Below are positions 1-5,874 of a stretch of DNA of 5,874 nucleotides, in pieces. The stretch is taken from the NCBI GenBank assembly GCA_958405355.1, contig CATYEA010000128.1, positions 1-5,874 on the forward strand. The letters are read 5' to 3'. Source of the DNA: an uncultured Lachnospiraceae bacterium (GTDB lineage Bacteria; Bacillota; Clostridia; Lachnospirales; Lachnospiraceae). How positions within the stretch are numbered: the first letter of the stretch is position 1; every line of letters begins with the position of its first letter. Both the position numbers and the translations under genes were made by a program. The notes under the pieces are model-generated. The model had not been told where the DNA came from, ran no database searches, and saw nothing but the letters and a program-made list of their open reading frames with translations.

Positions 1-1
1 G

Positions 2-1192
2 GGTATTTTTGATGATGCCGGTCTCTTAACAGAGGAAGAAAAAGCGGAGCTGTCATCCCGGATACAAACTCTGGAACAGGAAAATCAGATGCATGTGCTT
101 ATCGTTACAACCGAGGATACCCAGGGGAAAGCGGCCGCCGTTTATGCAGATGATTTTTTTGAAGAGAATAATGGGGATGGAACGGCCGGAGCCGGTTTGC
201 TGCTTTTAATCGATATGCAGCACAGTGAACTCTACATATCTACCAGTGGGGAAGAAATCATACGGACGTTTACCGATGCGCGGCTGGACAGTATTTTAGA
301 TGGGGTCTATGATAAAGCGGTAGACGCTGATTTTTATGGAAGCTGCCAGCAATTTTTAGACGGTGTCGGCAATGTCCTTGGCGGAATGTTAAGCGAGACG
401 GCGGATTCAGTGCAAACAGAGACGGCTGAAACAGAAAATGTGGCTTTCCAGGATTCCGGGCAACGGATCTTTGATGAGGCCGGGCTGCTCACAGAAGCAG
501 AGAGTGATAAACTGGCACAGAAAGTTTCAGATTTGGAAGTCAAGACTGGTTTTCGGATTTTAATTACGACGACAAATCATACCGAAGGAAAAACCAGCCG
601 AAATTATGCGGAGAATTTTTTCAAAACCCATAATGACAGCGGAAGGCAGAGCGAGGGTATTGTTTACCTGATCAACATGGAAGCCCGGGAGATTTATGTG
701 TATGCCGCAGGAAATCAGGTATTGGAATCTTTTTCTCAGGCAAATGTGGATAAAATGCTTGACCGCATTTATAAACGGGTAGCGGATGGTGATTATTACA
801 AAAGCTGTACGGTATTTTTGGACAATGTCACCCGATATGGAGTCAACGGCGGAAGACGTCTGACCCTGATCGGTGTGCTCTCACGCCTGGCAGCCAGCCT
901 AGTTATCGGTGCGGTCATTGTATTCTTTATGTCACGGAACCGGGGTGGTAAAGTAGTCGCCGGAGTAAACAATTATTTTGTCGCCGGCGGAGCAAATGAA
1001 GTGCTTCATCGGGATATGTTTGTGAATCGGACGGGGTCACGGCAGAAAATTAAAACCGACGATGATCATAAAGGCAGCAGAGATAAGGTTGGCGGAAGTT
1101 CTGTTCATCGGAGCAGCAGCGGGACAATGCACGGCGGTGCGGGCCGGAGCTTTGGCGGCGGCGGAAGCAGAGGCGGCGGACGTAAGTTTTGA
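2..1192 (+). CDS. Tandem TPM-domain membrane protein, 5'-truncated by the window
   Basis: The reading frame is open from base 2, so the gene begins upstream; 396 residues are visible. Two TPM-fold (DUF477/Psb32-type) domains are seen, at about residues 2-122 and 156-276. Each opens with IFD(D/E)AGLLTE and continues with a strand ending in TT, then YA-x2-FF and an LI-x-M segment, all typical of the family. A short polar linker joins them. One hydrophobic helix follows (about 287-310, ending MSRNRGGK), and the positive charge after it suggests that the TPM domains are outside the cell and the tail is cytoplasmic. The tail contains a segment (RDMFVNRTGSRQKI) like one I recall from clostridial TPM proteins, and ends in a Gly/Ser/Arg-rich stretch (GGGGSRGGGRKF). 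TPM proteins have been linked to membrane-protein quality control and phosphatase activity, but the substrate here is unknown. No signal peptide can be checked. The ATG at 89 is internal to domain 1 and is not the start. Confidence 0.9.
   Translation, partial: GIFDDAGLLTEEEKAELSSRIQTLEQENQMHVLIVTTEDTQGKAAAVYADDFFEENNGDGTAGAGLLLLIDMQHSELYISTSGEEIIRTFTDARLDSILDGVYDKAVDADFYGSCQQFLDGVGNVLGGMLSETADSVQTETAETENVAFQDSGQRIFDEAGLLTEAESDKLAQKVSDLEVKTGFRILITTTNHTEGKTSRNYAENFFKTHNDSGRQSEGIVYLINMEAREIYVYAAGNQVLESFSQANVDKMLDRIYKRVADGDYYKSCTVFLDNVTRYGVNGGRRLTLIGVLSRLAASLVIGAVIVFFMSRNRGGKVVAGVNNYFVAGGANEVLHRDMFVNRTGSRQKIKTDDDHKGSRDKVGGSSVHRSSSGTMHGGAGRSFGGGGSRGGGRKF
5..829 (+). repeat. Internal duplication of the TPM domain (two diverged copies)
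   Basis: Copy 1 (about bases 5-367) and copy 2 (about 467-829) align without gaps at protein level at an offset of 154 residues (462 bases). By eye about 33 of the first 84 aligned residues are identical, including the opening IFD-x-AGLLTE and the YA-x2-FF block. The nucleotide match is strongest at the opening of each copy (around 5-38 and 467-500) and then decays, so the duplication is old rather than recent. A third copy further upstream cannot be excluded because the window starts inside copy 1. Confidence 0.8.
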
Positions 1193-1197
1193 TAATA

Positions 1198-1218
1198 ATT
1201 TTCTATTTATAGGAAAAT
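1198..1218 (+). other. AT-rich imperfect hairpin after the TPM gene
   Basis: ATTTTC-TA and TA-GGAAAAT pair around a 4-base loop with one bulged G, and the 3' arm is followed by TGTTTTAATTT. It could be a weak terminator of the TPM gene or an operator for the next gene. The stem contains only one G-C pair, so termination would be inefficient. The 98-base gap 1193-1290 holds nothing else except the candidate promoter and ribosome site of the following gene. Confidence 0.3.
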
Positions 1219-1219
1219 G

Positions 1220-1248
1220 TTTTAATTTGAAGAGCAATGATGTATACT
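1220..1248 (+). promoter_or_regulatory. Candidate promoter of the flavodiiron protein gene
   Basis: A good -10 box, TATACT, lies at 1243-1248. The -35 region at 17-base spacing (1220-1225, TTTTAA) is poor. A better -35-like TTGAAG at 1227-1232 is only 10 bases away, too close to work with this -10. The gene may therefore depend on an activator or share read-through from the TPM gene. Confidence 0.35.
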
Positions 1249-1276
1249 ATGAAGTAGCACAAAATTCGAGATCAAT

Positions 1277-1283
1277 AGGAGGG
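1277..1283 (+). promoter_or_regulatory. Ribosome binding site of the flavodiiron protein gene
   Basis: AGGAGGG sits 7 bases before the ATG at 1291, an optimal spacing. It fixes the start codon. Confidence 0.9.
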
Positions 1284-1290
1284 AAGTAGG

Positions 1291-3081
1291 ATGAACATAA
1301 CAAATGATATTAAATATGTAGGTGTAAATGACCACGAAATTGACTTGTTTGAGAGTCAGTATGTTGTTGAAAATGGAATGGCATATAATTCTTATGTGAT
1401 TATGGATAAAAAAATAGCAGTTTTAGATTCTGTTGATACTCATTTTACTCATGAGTGGCTGGATAATATTCAGAAGGCAACAGATAGAAAGGCGCCGGAC
1501 TATCTGATCGTACAGCACATGGAGCCGGATCACTCGGCGAATATTGTCAATTTTATGAAGCTTTATCCGGATGCAAAGGTTGTGGCCAGCGCGAAAGCTT
1601 TTGCAATGATGGAACAGTTTTATGGATCAGATTATGCTGACAGACAGATCATCATTAAAGAAGGAGATACGCTTTCCCTCGGACAGCATGAGCTTTCTTT
1701 TGTAGCTGCACCGATGGTTCACTGGCCGGAGGTTATGATGACTTATGATGCACATGATAAAGTATTATTCTCAGCAGATGCTTTTGGTAAATTCGGGGCA
1801 TTGGATGTGGAAGAAGACTGGGCTTGTGAGGCGCGGCGTTATTATTTCGGCATCGTAGGAAAATACGGTACTCAGGTCCAGAACCTTCTTAAAAAAGCCG
1901 CTAAATTGGATATTCAGACAATCTGTCCGCTCCATGGACCAGTACTTGCTGAAAATCTTGGATATTATTTGAATCTCTATAATATATGGTCTTCTTATGG
2001 TATTGAAACGGAAGGTATTGTGATTGCTTATACTTCAGTTTACGGTAATACAAAAAAAGCCGTAGAACTTTTAGCGGACAAACTCCGGGCAAAGGGCTGC
2101 CCAAAGGTTGTTGTCAATGACCTGGCCCGCTGTGATATGGCTGAAGCTGTGGAAGATGCGTTCCGTTATGGTAAACTTGTTCTTGCGACGACGACTTATA
2201 ATGCAGATATTTTCCCATTTATGAAGGAATTTATCGATCATTTGACAGAGCGTAATTTCCAGAATCGTAAAATCGGTATTATCGAGAACGGTTCCTGGGC
2301 GCCGATGGCTGCCAAGGTCATTCGAAAAATGTTGGAAGGCTGCAAAAATACCACATTTACGAACACAACGGTTTCTATCAAGTCTGCGCTGAACGAGGAC
2401 AGCAGTGCCCAGTTGGAGGCTATGGCTGAAGAACTTTGTAAAGACTATCTGGCACAGAAGGATGAGACAGCAAATAAAAATGATATGACTGCACTTTTCA
2501 AAATTGGATATGGCCTTTATGTTGTCACATCTAATGACGGTACAAAAGATAATGGTCTTATTGTAAATACCGTATCTCAGGTTACAGATAATCCGAATCG
2601 CGTCGCTGTGTGTATTAATAAGGCGAATTATTCCCATCATATCATTAAGCAGACCGGTATCATGAATGTGAACTGTTTATCAACGGAAGCGCCGTTTAGC
2701 GTATTCCAGAATTTTGGTTTCCAGAGCGGCCGGACAGCAGATAAATTTGCAGATTTTGAGACATTGCGTTCAGATAATGGATTGGTATTTTTGCCGAGAT
2801 ATATTAATGCATTCATGTCCTTGAAAGTTGAACAGTATGTGGATTTTGATACTCACGGAATGTTTATCTGTACTGTGACAGAGGCCCGTGTAATTTCCGA
2901 TGTGGATACAATGACTTACAATTATTATCAGAGTAATGTTAAGCCAAAACCGGAAACAGAGGGAAAGAAAGGCTTTGTATGCAAGGTATGCGGTTACATC
3001 TATGAAGGCGATGTCCTTCCGGATGATTTCATTTGTCCATTATGTAAGCATGGAGCAGCAGATTTTGAACCGATCGGATAA
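1291..3081 (+). CDS. Flavodiiron protein (FprA-type) fused to flavin reductase-like and rubredoxin domains
   Basis: A cytoplasmic O2 and/or NO reductase that protects anaerobes by reducing O2 to water or NO to N2O. The 596 residues hold four modules. The first (1-240) is a metallo-beta-lactamase-like diiron domain with all expected ligands: H76, E78, D80 and H81 (HMEPDH), H144, D163 and H215; the gaps from H81 to H144 and H144 to D163 fit the family. The second (241-390) is a flavodoxin with FMN loop TSVYGNT (248-254). The third (about 396-550) is a flavin-reductase-like FMN-binding domain. The fourth (562-596) is a rubredoxin with C564, C567, C582 and C585. Only 14 residues separate C567 and C582, against about 29 in classical rubredoxin, as in short-spacer rubrerythrin-type domains. 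Family knowledge suggests electrons pass from the extra domains to FMN and then to the diiron site; the donor is not in the window. Class A enzymes have only the first two modules (about 400 residues), so this is a larger type whose published class letter I cannot assign from memory. O2 versus NO preference cannot be read from sequence. Confidence 0.97.
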   Translation: MNITNDIKYVGVNDHEIDLFESQYVVENGMAYNSYVIMDKKIAVLDSVDTHFTHEWLDNIQKATDRKAPDYLIVQHMEPDHSANIVNFMKLYPDAKVVASAKAFAMMEQFYGSDYADRQIIIKEGDTLSLGQHELSFVAAPMVHWPEVMMTYDAHDKVLFSADAFGKFGALDVEEDWACEARRYYFGIVGKYGTQVQNLLKKAAKLDIQTICPLHGPVLAENLGYYLNLYNIWSSYGIETEGIVIAYTSVYGNTKKAVELLADKLRAKGCPKVVVNDLARCDMAEAVEDAFRYGKLVLATTTYNADIFPFMKEFIDHLTERNFQNRKIGIIENGSWAPMAAKVIRKMLEGCKNTTFTNTTVSIKSALNEDSSAQLEAMAEELCKDYLAQKDETANKNDMTALFKIGYGLYVVTSNDGTKDNGLIVNTVSQVTDNPNRVAVCINKANYSHHIIKQTGIMNVNCLSTEAPFSVFQNFGFQSGRTADKFADFETLRSDNGLVFLPRYINAFMSLKVEQYVDFDTHGMFICTVTEARVISDVDTMTYNYYQSNVKPKPETEGKKGFVCKVCGYIYEGDVLPDDFICPLCKHGAADFEPIG

Positions 3082-3094
3082 ATAGAAAAGTAAA

Positions 3095-3129
3095 GGGGCT
3101 GTGAAGAATCAGTGATTCTTCACAGCCCC
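3095..3129. terminator. Bidirectional intrinsic terminator between convergent genes
   Basis: A perfect 16-bp stem (GGGGCTGTGAAGAATC, 3095-3110, with its exact complement at 3114-3129) encloses a 3-base loop AGT. It lies 13 bases after the flavodiiron stop and 35 bases past the pncB stop. On the minus strand the hairpin is followed by TTTACTTTT, a fair U-tract, so it should terminate pncB well. On the plus strand it is followed by AATTTAATT, a weaker tract, but the stem is very stable. Confidence 0.85.
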
Positions 3130-3136
3130 AATTTAA

Positions 3137-3153
3137 TTAAGCAAAGCGCTTAA
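3137..3153. repeat. Small inverted repeat beside the pncB stop
   Basis: TTAAGC (3137-3142) and GCTTAA (3148-3153) form a 6-bp stem with a 5-base loop, between the large terminator hairpin and the pncB stop codon. There is no U-tract, so it may only be an accessory mRNA 3' structure. Confidence 0.35.
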
Positions 3154-3164
3154 AGGATATTTAT

Positions 3165-4628
3165 TTAGTTGTCTTTAAAGTTATGAACGTGGTCAAGAAG
3201 TTCATTTTTCAGTTTCCAGAGAGGTTCTGAAAGGTCCACGTAAACTTCCTGAGGATTGACCAGTCGGCGGGATTCATCCCAGAGTGTATTCAATTCGGAT
3301 GCACAGTAGTCCCGGATATCCATAACGGCCGGAGACTGGTAAACGCATTTGCCATCCTTGAAGATAGGAACAAGCAGTTCGCGGATGGTGTAGGTACCGC
3401 CATGAAGCAAGGTTTTTTTCCAGGTGGAAATCGGGTCAAAGATCATCAGGGAATCCTGTGGGTCATAATGCTCATCAGCCAGAGCGATCAGATCAGCACG
3501 AATCTTTCCGGTTTCCTTGTCATAAAGGCGGAAAACAGTTTTGTTTCCAGGATTTGTAACCTTTTCAATATTTTCGGAAACTTTAATTTTCGGAATGAAG
3601 TTTCCATCTTCGTCAGAGACGGCTGCCAGTTTATAAACGCCGCCGAAAGCCGGACAGTTTTTGGATGTGATCAGATTGGTTCCCACACCCCAGGAAGTGA
3701 TTTTAGCGCCCTGAGTGTGAAGGCTGTCGATCAAATGCTCATCCAGATCGCTGGAGGCAGAAATAATGGCGTCGGTATGGCCGGCTTCATCCAGCATCTT
3801 TCGGGCCTGTTTGGACAAGTAAGCCAAATCGCCGCTGTCCAGACGGATGCCGTAAGTTTTTAATTTAATGCCTTTGGCTTTCATTTCGTTAAAAACCTGA
3901 ATGGCATGGGGAACACCGGATTTTAATGTATCGTAGGTGTCTACAAGAAGCAGGCAGTTATCCGGATAGAGGCTGGCATAATTGCGAAAAGCTTCAAGTT
4001 CTGTTTTAAAGCTCATGATCCAGCTATGAGCGTGAGTTCCTTTGACCGGAATATCAAACATCTGACCGGCCAAAACGTTGGAGGTTCCAACACAGCCGCC
4101 AATAACTGCAGCACGGGCACCGTAAGTTCCTGCATCCGGCCCCTGAGCCCGGCGAAGACCAAATTCCATGACACCGCCGCCGGCTGCATAGACAACACGG
4201 GCTGCTTTGGTACAGATCAGACTTTGGTGGTTAATAATATTTAAAATTGCCGTTTCCACAATCTGAGCTTCCATGATTGGTGCAATGACCTTTAAAAGTG
4301 GTTCCTTCGGGAATACGACAGTTCCCTCCGGAATGGCGTATATGTCTCCGGTAAAACGGAAATCTTTTAAATATTCGAGAAAGTCTTCGTGGAAAAATCC
4401 GGTGGAACGCAGGTACTCGATATCTGCGGCATCAAAGCGAAGTCCTTCAATATATTCAATGACCTGAGCCAGACCCGCGGTGATTGAATAGGCGGCATCT
4501 TCCGGATTGGAGCGGTAAAAGACATCGAAGATGACTTTTTCATTTGTTTTGTTTTTGAAATAACCCTGCATCATGGTTAATTCGTATAAATCCGTTAAAA
4601 GTGTTAAATGTGATGTATCCATAAGCAT
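3165..4628 (-). CDS. pncB: Nicotinate phosphoribosyltransferase
   Basis: Makes nicotinate mononucleotide from nicotinate and PRPP with ATP hydrolysis (EC 6.3.4.21), the entry step of the Preiss-Handler NAD salvage route in the cytoplasm. The 487 residues match the length of the Firmicutes-type enzyme. The N-terminus has LTDLYELTMMQGYF (11-24), typical of this group. The core shows FGLRRAQGPD (156-165), GTSNV (181-185) and GTHAHSW (197-203), where H201 corresponds to the phosphorylated histidine. IRLDSGDL (261-268) and GVGTNLITS (314-322) contribute to the phosphoribosyl and phosphate pocket. The C-terminal extension to 487 is complete. The ATG at 4628 is preferred over the one at 4622 because GGAAAGG on the minus strand (4641-4635) ends 6 bases before it. 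It is transcribed towards the flavodiiron gene and away from clpB, apparently as a single-gene unit. No nicotinamidase or NadD/NadE gene is nearby in the window. Confidence 0.97.
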   Translation of the reverse strand: MLMDTSHLTLLTDLYELTMMQGYFKNKTNEKVIFDVFYRSNPEDAAYSITAGLAQVIEYIEGLRFDAADIEYLRSTGFFHEDFLEYLKDFRFTGDIYAIPEGTVVFPKEPLLKVIAPIMEAQIVETAILNIINHQSLICTKAARVVYAAGGGVMEFGLRRAQGPDAGTYGARAAVIGGCVGTSNVLAGQMFDIPVKGTHAHSWIMSFKTELEAFRNYASLYPDNCLLLVDTYDTLKSGVPHAIQVFNEMKAKGIKLKTYGIRLDSGDLAYLSKQARKMLDEAGHTDAIISASSDLDEHLIDSLHTQGAKITSWGVGTNLITSKNCPAFGGVYKLAAVSDEDGNFIPKIKVSENIEKVTNPGNKTVFRLYDKETGKIRADLIALADEHYDPQDSLMIFDPISTWKKTLLHGGTYTIRELLVPIFKDGKCVYQSPAVMDIRDYCASELNTLWDESRRLVNPQEVYVDLSEPLWKLKNELLDHVHNFKDN

Positions 4629-4634
4629 ATAATA

Positions 4635-4641
4635 CCTTTCC
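4635..4641 (-). promoter_or_regulatory. Ribosome binding site of pncB
   Basis: On the minus strand GGAAAGG lies 6 bases before the ATG at 4628. It is a moderate Shine-Dalgarno and supports 4628 rather than 4622 as the start. Confidence 0.7.
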
Positions 4642-4659
4642 GATATATAGTATTAACAA

Positions 4660-4688
4660 ATTATACCGCGCTATAAGAAAAAATGCAA
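4660..4688 (-). promoter_or_regulatory. pncB promoter (sigma-A type)
   Basis: Read on the minus strand, TTGCAT (4688-4683) and a consensus TATAAT (4665-4660) are separated by exactly 17 bases. An A6 tract (minus strand, 4695-4690) just upstream of the -35 may act as an UP element. Transcription would start near 4653, giving a leader of only about 24 bases, too short for a riboswitch; control should act on initiation. Confidence 0.8.
4661..4676. promoter_or_regulatory. Candidate operator dyad over the pncB -10 box
   Basis: TTATA-C-CGCG-C-TATAA is a 16-bp palindrome with one mismatched pair (4666/4671). It covers the pncB -10 and the adjacent spacer, where a bound repressor would block polymerase. 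The outer arms partly coincide with the -10 sequence itself, so part of the symmetry could be chance; the CGCG centre is the unusual part in this AT-rich region. The regulator is not known; an NAD-pathway repressor is a guess. Confidence 0.35.
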
Positions 4689-4704
4689 ATTTTTTAGAAA
4701 CATG

Positions 4705-4733
4705 TTGACAAATGCGCATACGACTGTTATATT
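4705..4733 (+). promoter_or_regulatory. clpB promoter (consensus -35, extended -10)
   Basis: TTGACA (4705-4710) and TATATT (4728-4733) are separated by 17 bases, and TG at 4725-4726 forms an extended -10. This is close to an ideal housekeeping sigma-A promoter, as expected for a heat-shock gene held down by a repressor rather than driven by an alternative sigma factor. The start point would be near 4740, leaving a leader of about 48 bases. The -35 boxes of clpB and pncB are only 16 bases apart, back to back. Confidence 0.85.
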
Positions 4734-4754
4734 ACAAGTATAACAAACATAACA
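4725..4754. promoter_or_regulatory. Candidate operator: TGTTATA/TATAACA dyad plus extra half-site at clpB
   Basis: TGTTATA (4725-4731) and TATAACA (4739-4745) form perfect 7-bp arms around a 7-base spacer, covering the clpB -10 and start point. A further ATAACA copy at 4749-4754 repeats the right arm 9 bases on. Such a cluster is well placed for repression. It is not a CIRCE (TTAGCACTC/GAGTGCTAA) or a CtsR heptad repeat. The left arm overlaps the -10, and the region is AT-rich, so chance remains possible. Confidence 0.4.
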
Positions 4755-4771
4755 ATAATAATTGTACCTGA

Positions 4772-4780
4772 AAAGGAGGT
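4772..4780 (+). promoter_or_regulatory. Ribosome binding site of clpB
   Basis: AAAGGAGGT is a near-perfect anti-16S match, 7 bases before the ATG at 4788. It rules out the out-of-frame ATG at 4781, which directly abuts it and opens only a 5-codon frame. Confidence 0.93.
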
Positions 4781-4787
4781 ATGTTTT

Positions 4788-5874
4788 ATGGATTTTAATA
4801 AATACACTCAGAAATCTCTGGAAGCCGTACAGTCCTGTCAGAGTTTGGCGGTTGAATATGGAAATCAGGAAATCGACCAGATTCATCTGCTGTATGCTCT
4901 GTTAAATAAAGAGGACAGTTTGATTGTCAAATTGATGGATAAGATGAATATAAATACGGCCGGTTTTGTTTTCCAGGTGGAAAAAACCCTGGCCGGACAT
5001 GTGAAGGTCCAGGGCGGTCAGCAGTACATGAGTCAGGATTTGAGCCGGACATTTACCCAGGCGGCTCAGGAAGCAAAACAGATGGGAGATGAATATGTTT
5101 CTGTTGAACATCTGTTTTTAGCTTTGCTTGAAACAGCAAACAGAGAACTGAAAACATTGTTTAAGAATTTTCAGATTACCAGAGATGGCTTTTTAAAAGC
5201 GTTGATGGAAGTTCGAGGTAATCAGAGAGTGACCAGTGATAATCCGGAGGAGACTTATGACAGCCTGAGCAAATATGGCGAAAACCTTGTGGAAAAAGCC
5301 AGAAATCAGAAGCTGGACCCGGTGATCGGCCGTGATAGTGAGATTCGGAATATTATCCGTATTCTTTCACGTAAAACGAAAAATAATCCGGTGCTCATCG
5401 GTGAACCTGGTGTTGGTAAGACCGCTGTCATTGAGGGACTGGCCCAGCGTATTGTTCGGGGCGATGTTCCGGATGGTTTGAAGGATAAACAGATTTTTTC
5501 ACTGGATATGGGAGCCCTTGTTGCCGGAGCCAAATATAGAGGTGAATTTGAGGAGCGTTTGAAAGCGGTTCTGGAAGAAGTTCGAAAGAGTGAAGGCAAG
5601 ATTATCCTCTTTGTGGATGAGCTTCATTTGATCGTAGGTGCCGGAAAAACCGACGGCGCCATGGATGCAGGCAATATGCTGAAACCGATGCTGGCCCGTG
5701 GCGAGCTGCACTGTATCGGTGCTACCACATTGGATGAGTATCGTCAGTATATTGAAAAGGATAAAGCACTGGAGCGTCGTTTTCAGCCAGTCATGGTGGA
5801 TGAACCGACAGTAGAAGATACGATTTCTATTTTGAGAGGTTTAAAGGAACGGTATGAAGTTTTCCATGGCGTAA
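4788..5874 (+). CDS. clpB: Chaperone ClpB (AAA+ disaggregase), 3'-truncated by the window
   Basis: A cytoplasmic hexameric ATPase that, with DnaK, pulls polypeptides out of aggregates after heat or other stress. The first 362 codons are visible; full-length ClpB has about 860 residues. The frame opens [15 protein letters not shown]. Residues 1 to about 145 are the Clp N-domain with its two repeats ([11 protein letters not shown] and [11 protein letters not shown]). A linker leads into the first AAA+ domain, starting near [10 protein letters not shown] and LDPVIGRD. Walker A is GEPGVGKT (205-212), Walker B ends in D277-E278 (LFVDEL), and ERRF carries the arginine-finger pair R330-R331. [17 protein letters not shown] and [15 protein letters not shown] match ClpB more closely than ClpC or ClpA. 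The coiled-coil M-domain, which would settle this, should begin just after the window end. The frame has no interruption. It is transcribed divergently from pncB under its own promoter. No dnaK, grpE or ctsR gene is visible nearby. Confidence 0.96.
   Translation, partial: MDFNKYTQKSLEAVQSCQSLAVEYGNQEIDQIHLLYALLNKEDSLIVKLMDKMNINTAGFVFQVEKTLAGHVKVQGGQQYMSQDLSRTFTQAAQEAKQMGDEYVSVEHLFLALLETANRELKTLFKNFQITRDGFLKALMEVRGNQRVTSDNPEETYDSLSKYGENLVEKARNQKLDPVIGRDSEIRNIIRILSRKTKNNPVLIGEPGVGKTAVIEGLAQRIVRGDVPDGLKDKQIFSLDMGALVAGAKYRGEFEERLKAVLEEVRKSEGKIILFVDELHLIVGAGKTDGAMDAGNMLKPMLARGELHCIGATTLDEYRQYIEKDKALERRFQPVMVDEPTVEDTISILRGLKERYEVFHGV

Noticed and set aside
89..91. ATG at 89 as the start of the TPM protein
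   Set aside because: The frame stays open to base 2 and residues before it are a clear part of the first TPM domain; no ribosome site precedes it.
1037..1289. Alternative frames over the Gly-rich tail and the following gap
   Set aside because: Their Ala-rich composition is a frame-shifted reading of the GGC-rich tail; neither has independent support.
1901..2640. Minus-strand open frames inside the flavodiiron gene (67 and 189 codons)
   Set aside because: They lie opposite a well-conserved coding sequence, resemble no family and lack ribosome sites; they are antisense shadows.
3402..3863. 153-codon plus-strand frame inside pncB
   Set aside because: Antisense to a conserved part of PncB, with no recognisable protein features.
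4629..4653. NAD-sensing riboswitch in the pncB leader
   Set aside because: The predicted leader is only about 24 bases, too short for a known NAD riboswitch aptamer.
4629..4787. CIRCE or CtsR box upstream of clpB
   Set aside because: Neither the TTAGCACTC/GAGTGCTAA pair nor the GGTCAAA heptad repeat could be found on either strand by eye.
4781..4798. Five-codon frame from the ATG just before clpB
   Set aside because: It abuts the Shine-Dalgarno with no spacer and ends at once; the ATG at 4788 has ideal spacing.
4671..5111. Minus-strand frames opposite the clpB leader and N-domain
   Set aside because: They overlap the clpB promoter and conserved N-domain coding sequence and show no family features.
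1..5874. Mobile element, phage, defence system or CRISPR array
   Set aside because: No transposase, integrase, terminal repeats or spaced direct repeats are visible; the genes are core metabolism and stress functions.

Overview
The window looks like an ordinary chromosomal segment of a low-to-moderate GC anaerobic Firmicute, most likely a clostridial gut-type bacterium of the Lachnospiraceae kind. That placement is inferred from strong AGGAGG-type ribosome sites, an oxygen- or NO-reducing flavodiiron protein with a rubredoxin domain, the Firmicutes-type nicotinate phosphoribosyltransferase, and a secreted TPM-domain protein with a Gly/Ser/Arg-rich tail. I see no mobile elements, CRISPR arrays, rRNA or tRNA genes.

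Layout. (1) Bases 2-1192, plus strand: the 3' part of a membrane-anchored protein with two tandem TPM (DUF477-type) domains, one transmembrane helix and a Gly-rich C-terminus; its start lies upstream of the window. (2) Bases 1291-3081, plus strand: a complete four-module flavodiiron protein, consisting of a metallo-beta-lactamase-like diiron domain, a flavodoxin, a flavin-reductase-like domain and a short-spacer rubredoxin. (3) Bases 3095-3129: a perfect 16-bp hairpin between two convergent genes, probably a bidirectional terminator. (4) Bases 3165-4628, minus strand: a complete nicotinate phosphoribosyltransferase gene (pncB) for NAD salvage. (5) Bases 4629-4787: a compact divergent control region with two good, oppositely directed sigma-A-type promoters, each with a dyad lying over its -10 box. 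(6) Bases 4788-5874, plus strand: the 5' part of clpB, the heat-shock disaggregase, running off the window end in the first ATPase domain.

The genes do not form one pathway. Flavodiiron protein and ClpB are both stress-survival functions (oxygen/NO detoxification and protein disaggregation), PncB feeds the NAD pool, and the TPM protein is an envelope protein of unclear role. Each gene appears to be its own transcription unit. I do not see a clearly undescribed system. The points most worth a second look are the domain architecture of the flavodiiron protein with its shortened rubredoxin loop, the tandem TPM duplication, and the clpB/pncB intergenic region, where CIRCE and CtsR boxes appear absent but TGTTAT/ATAACA half-sites cluster around the clpB start point.
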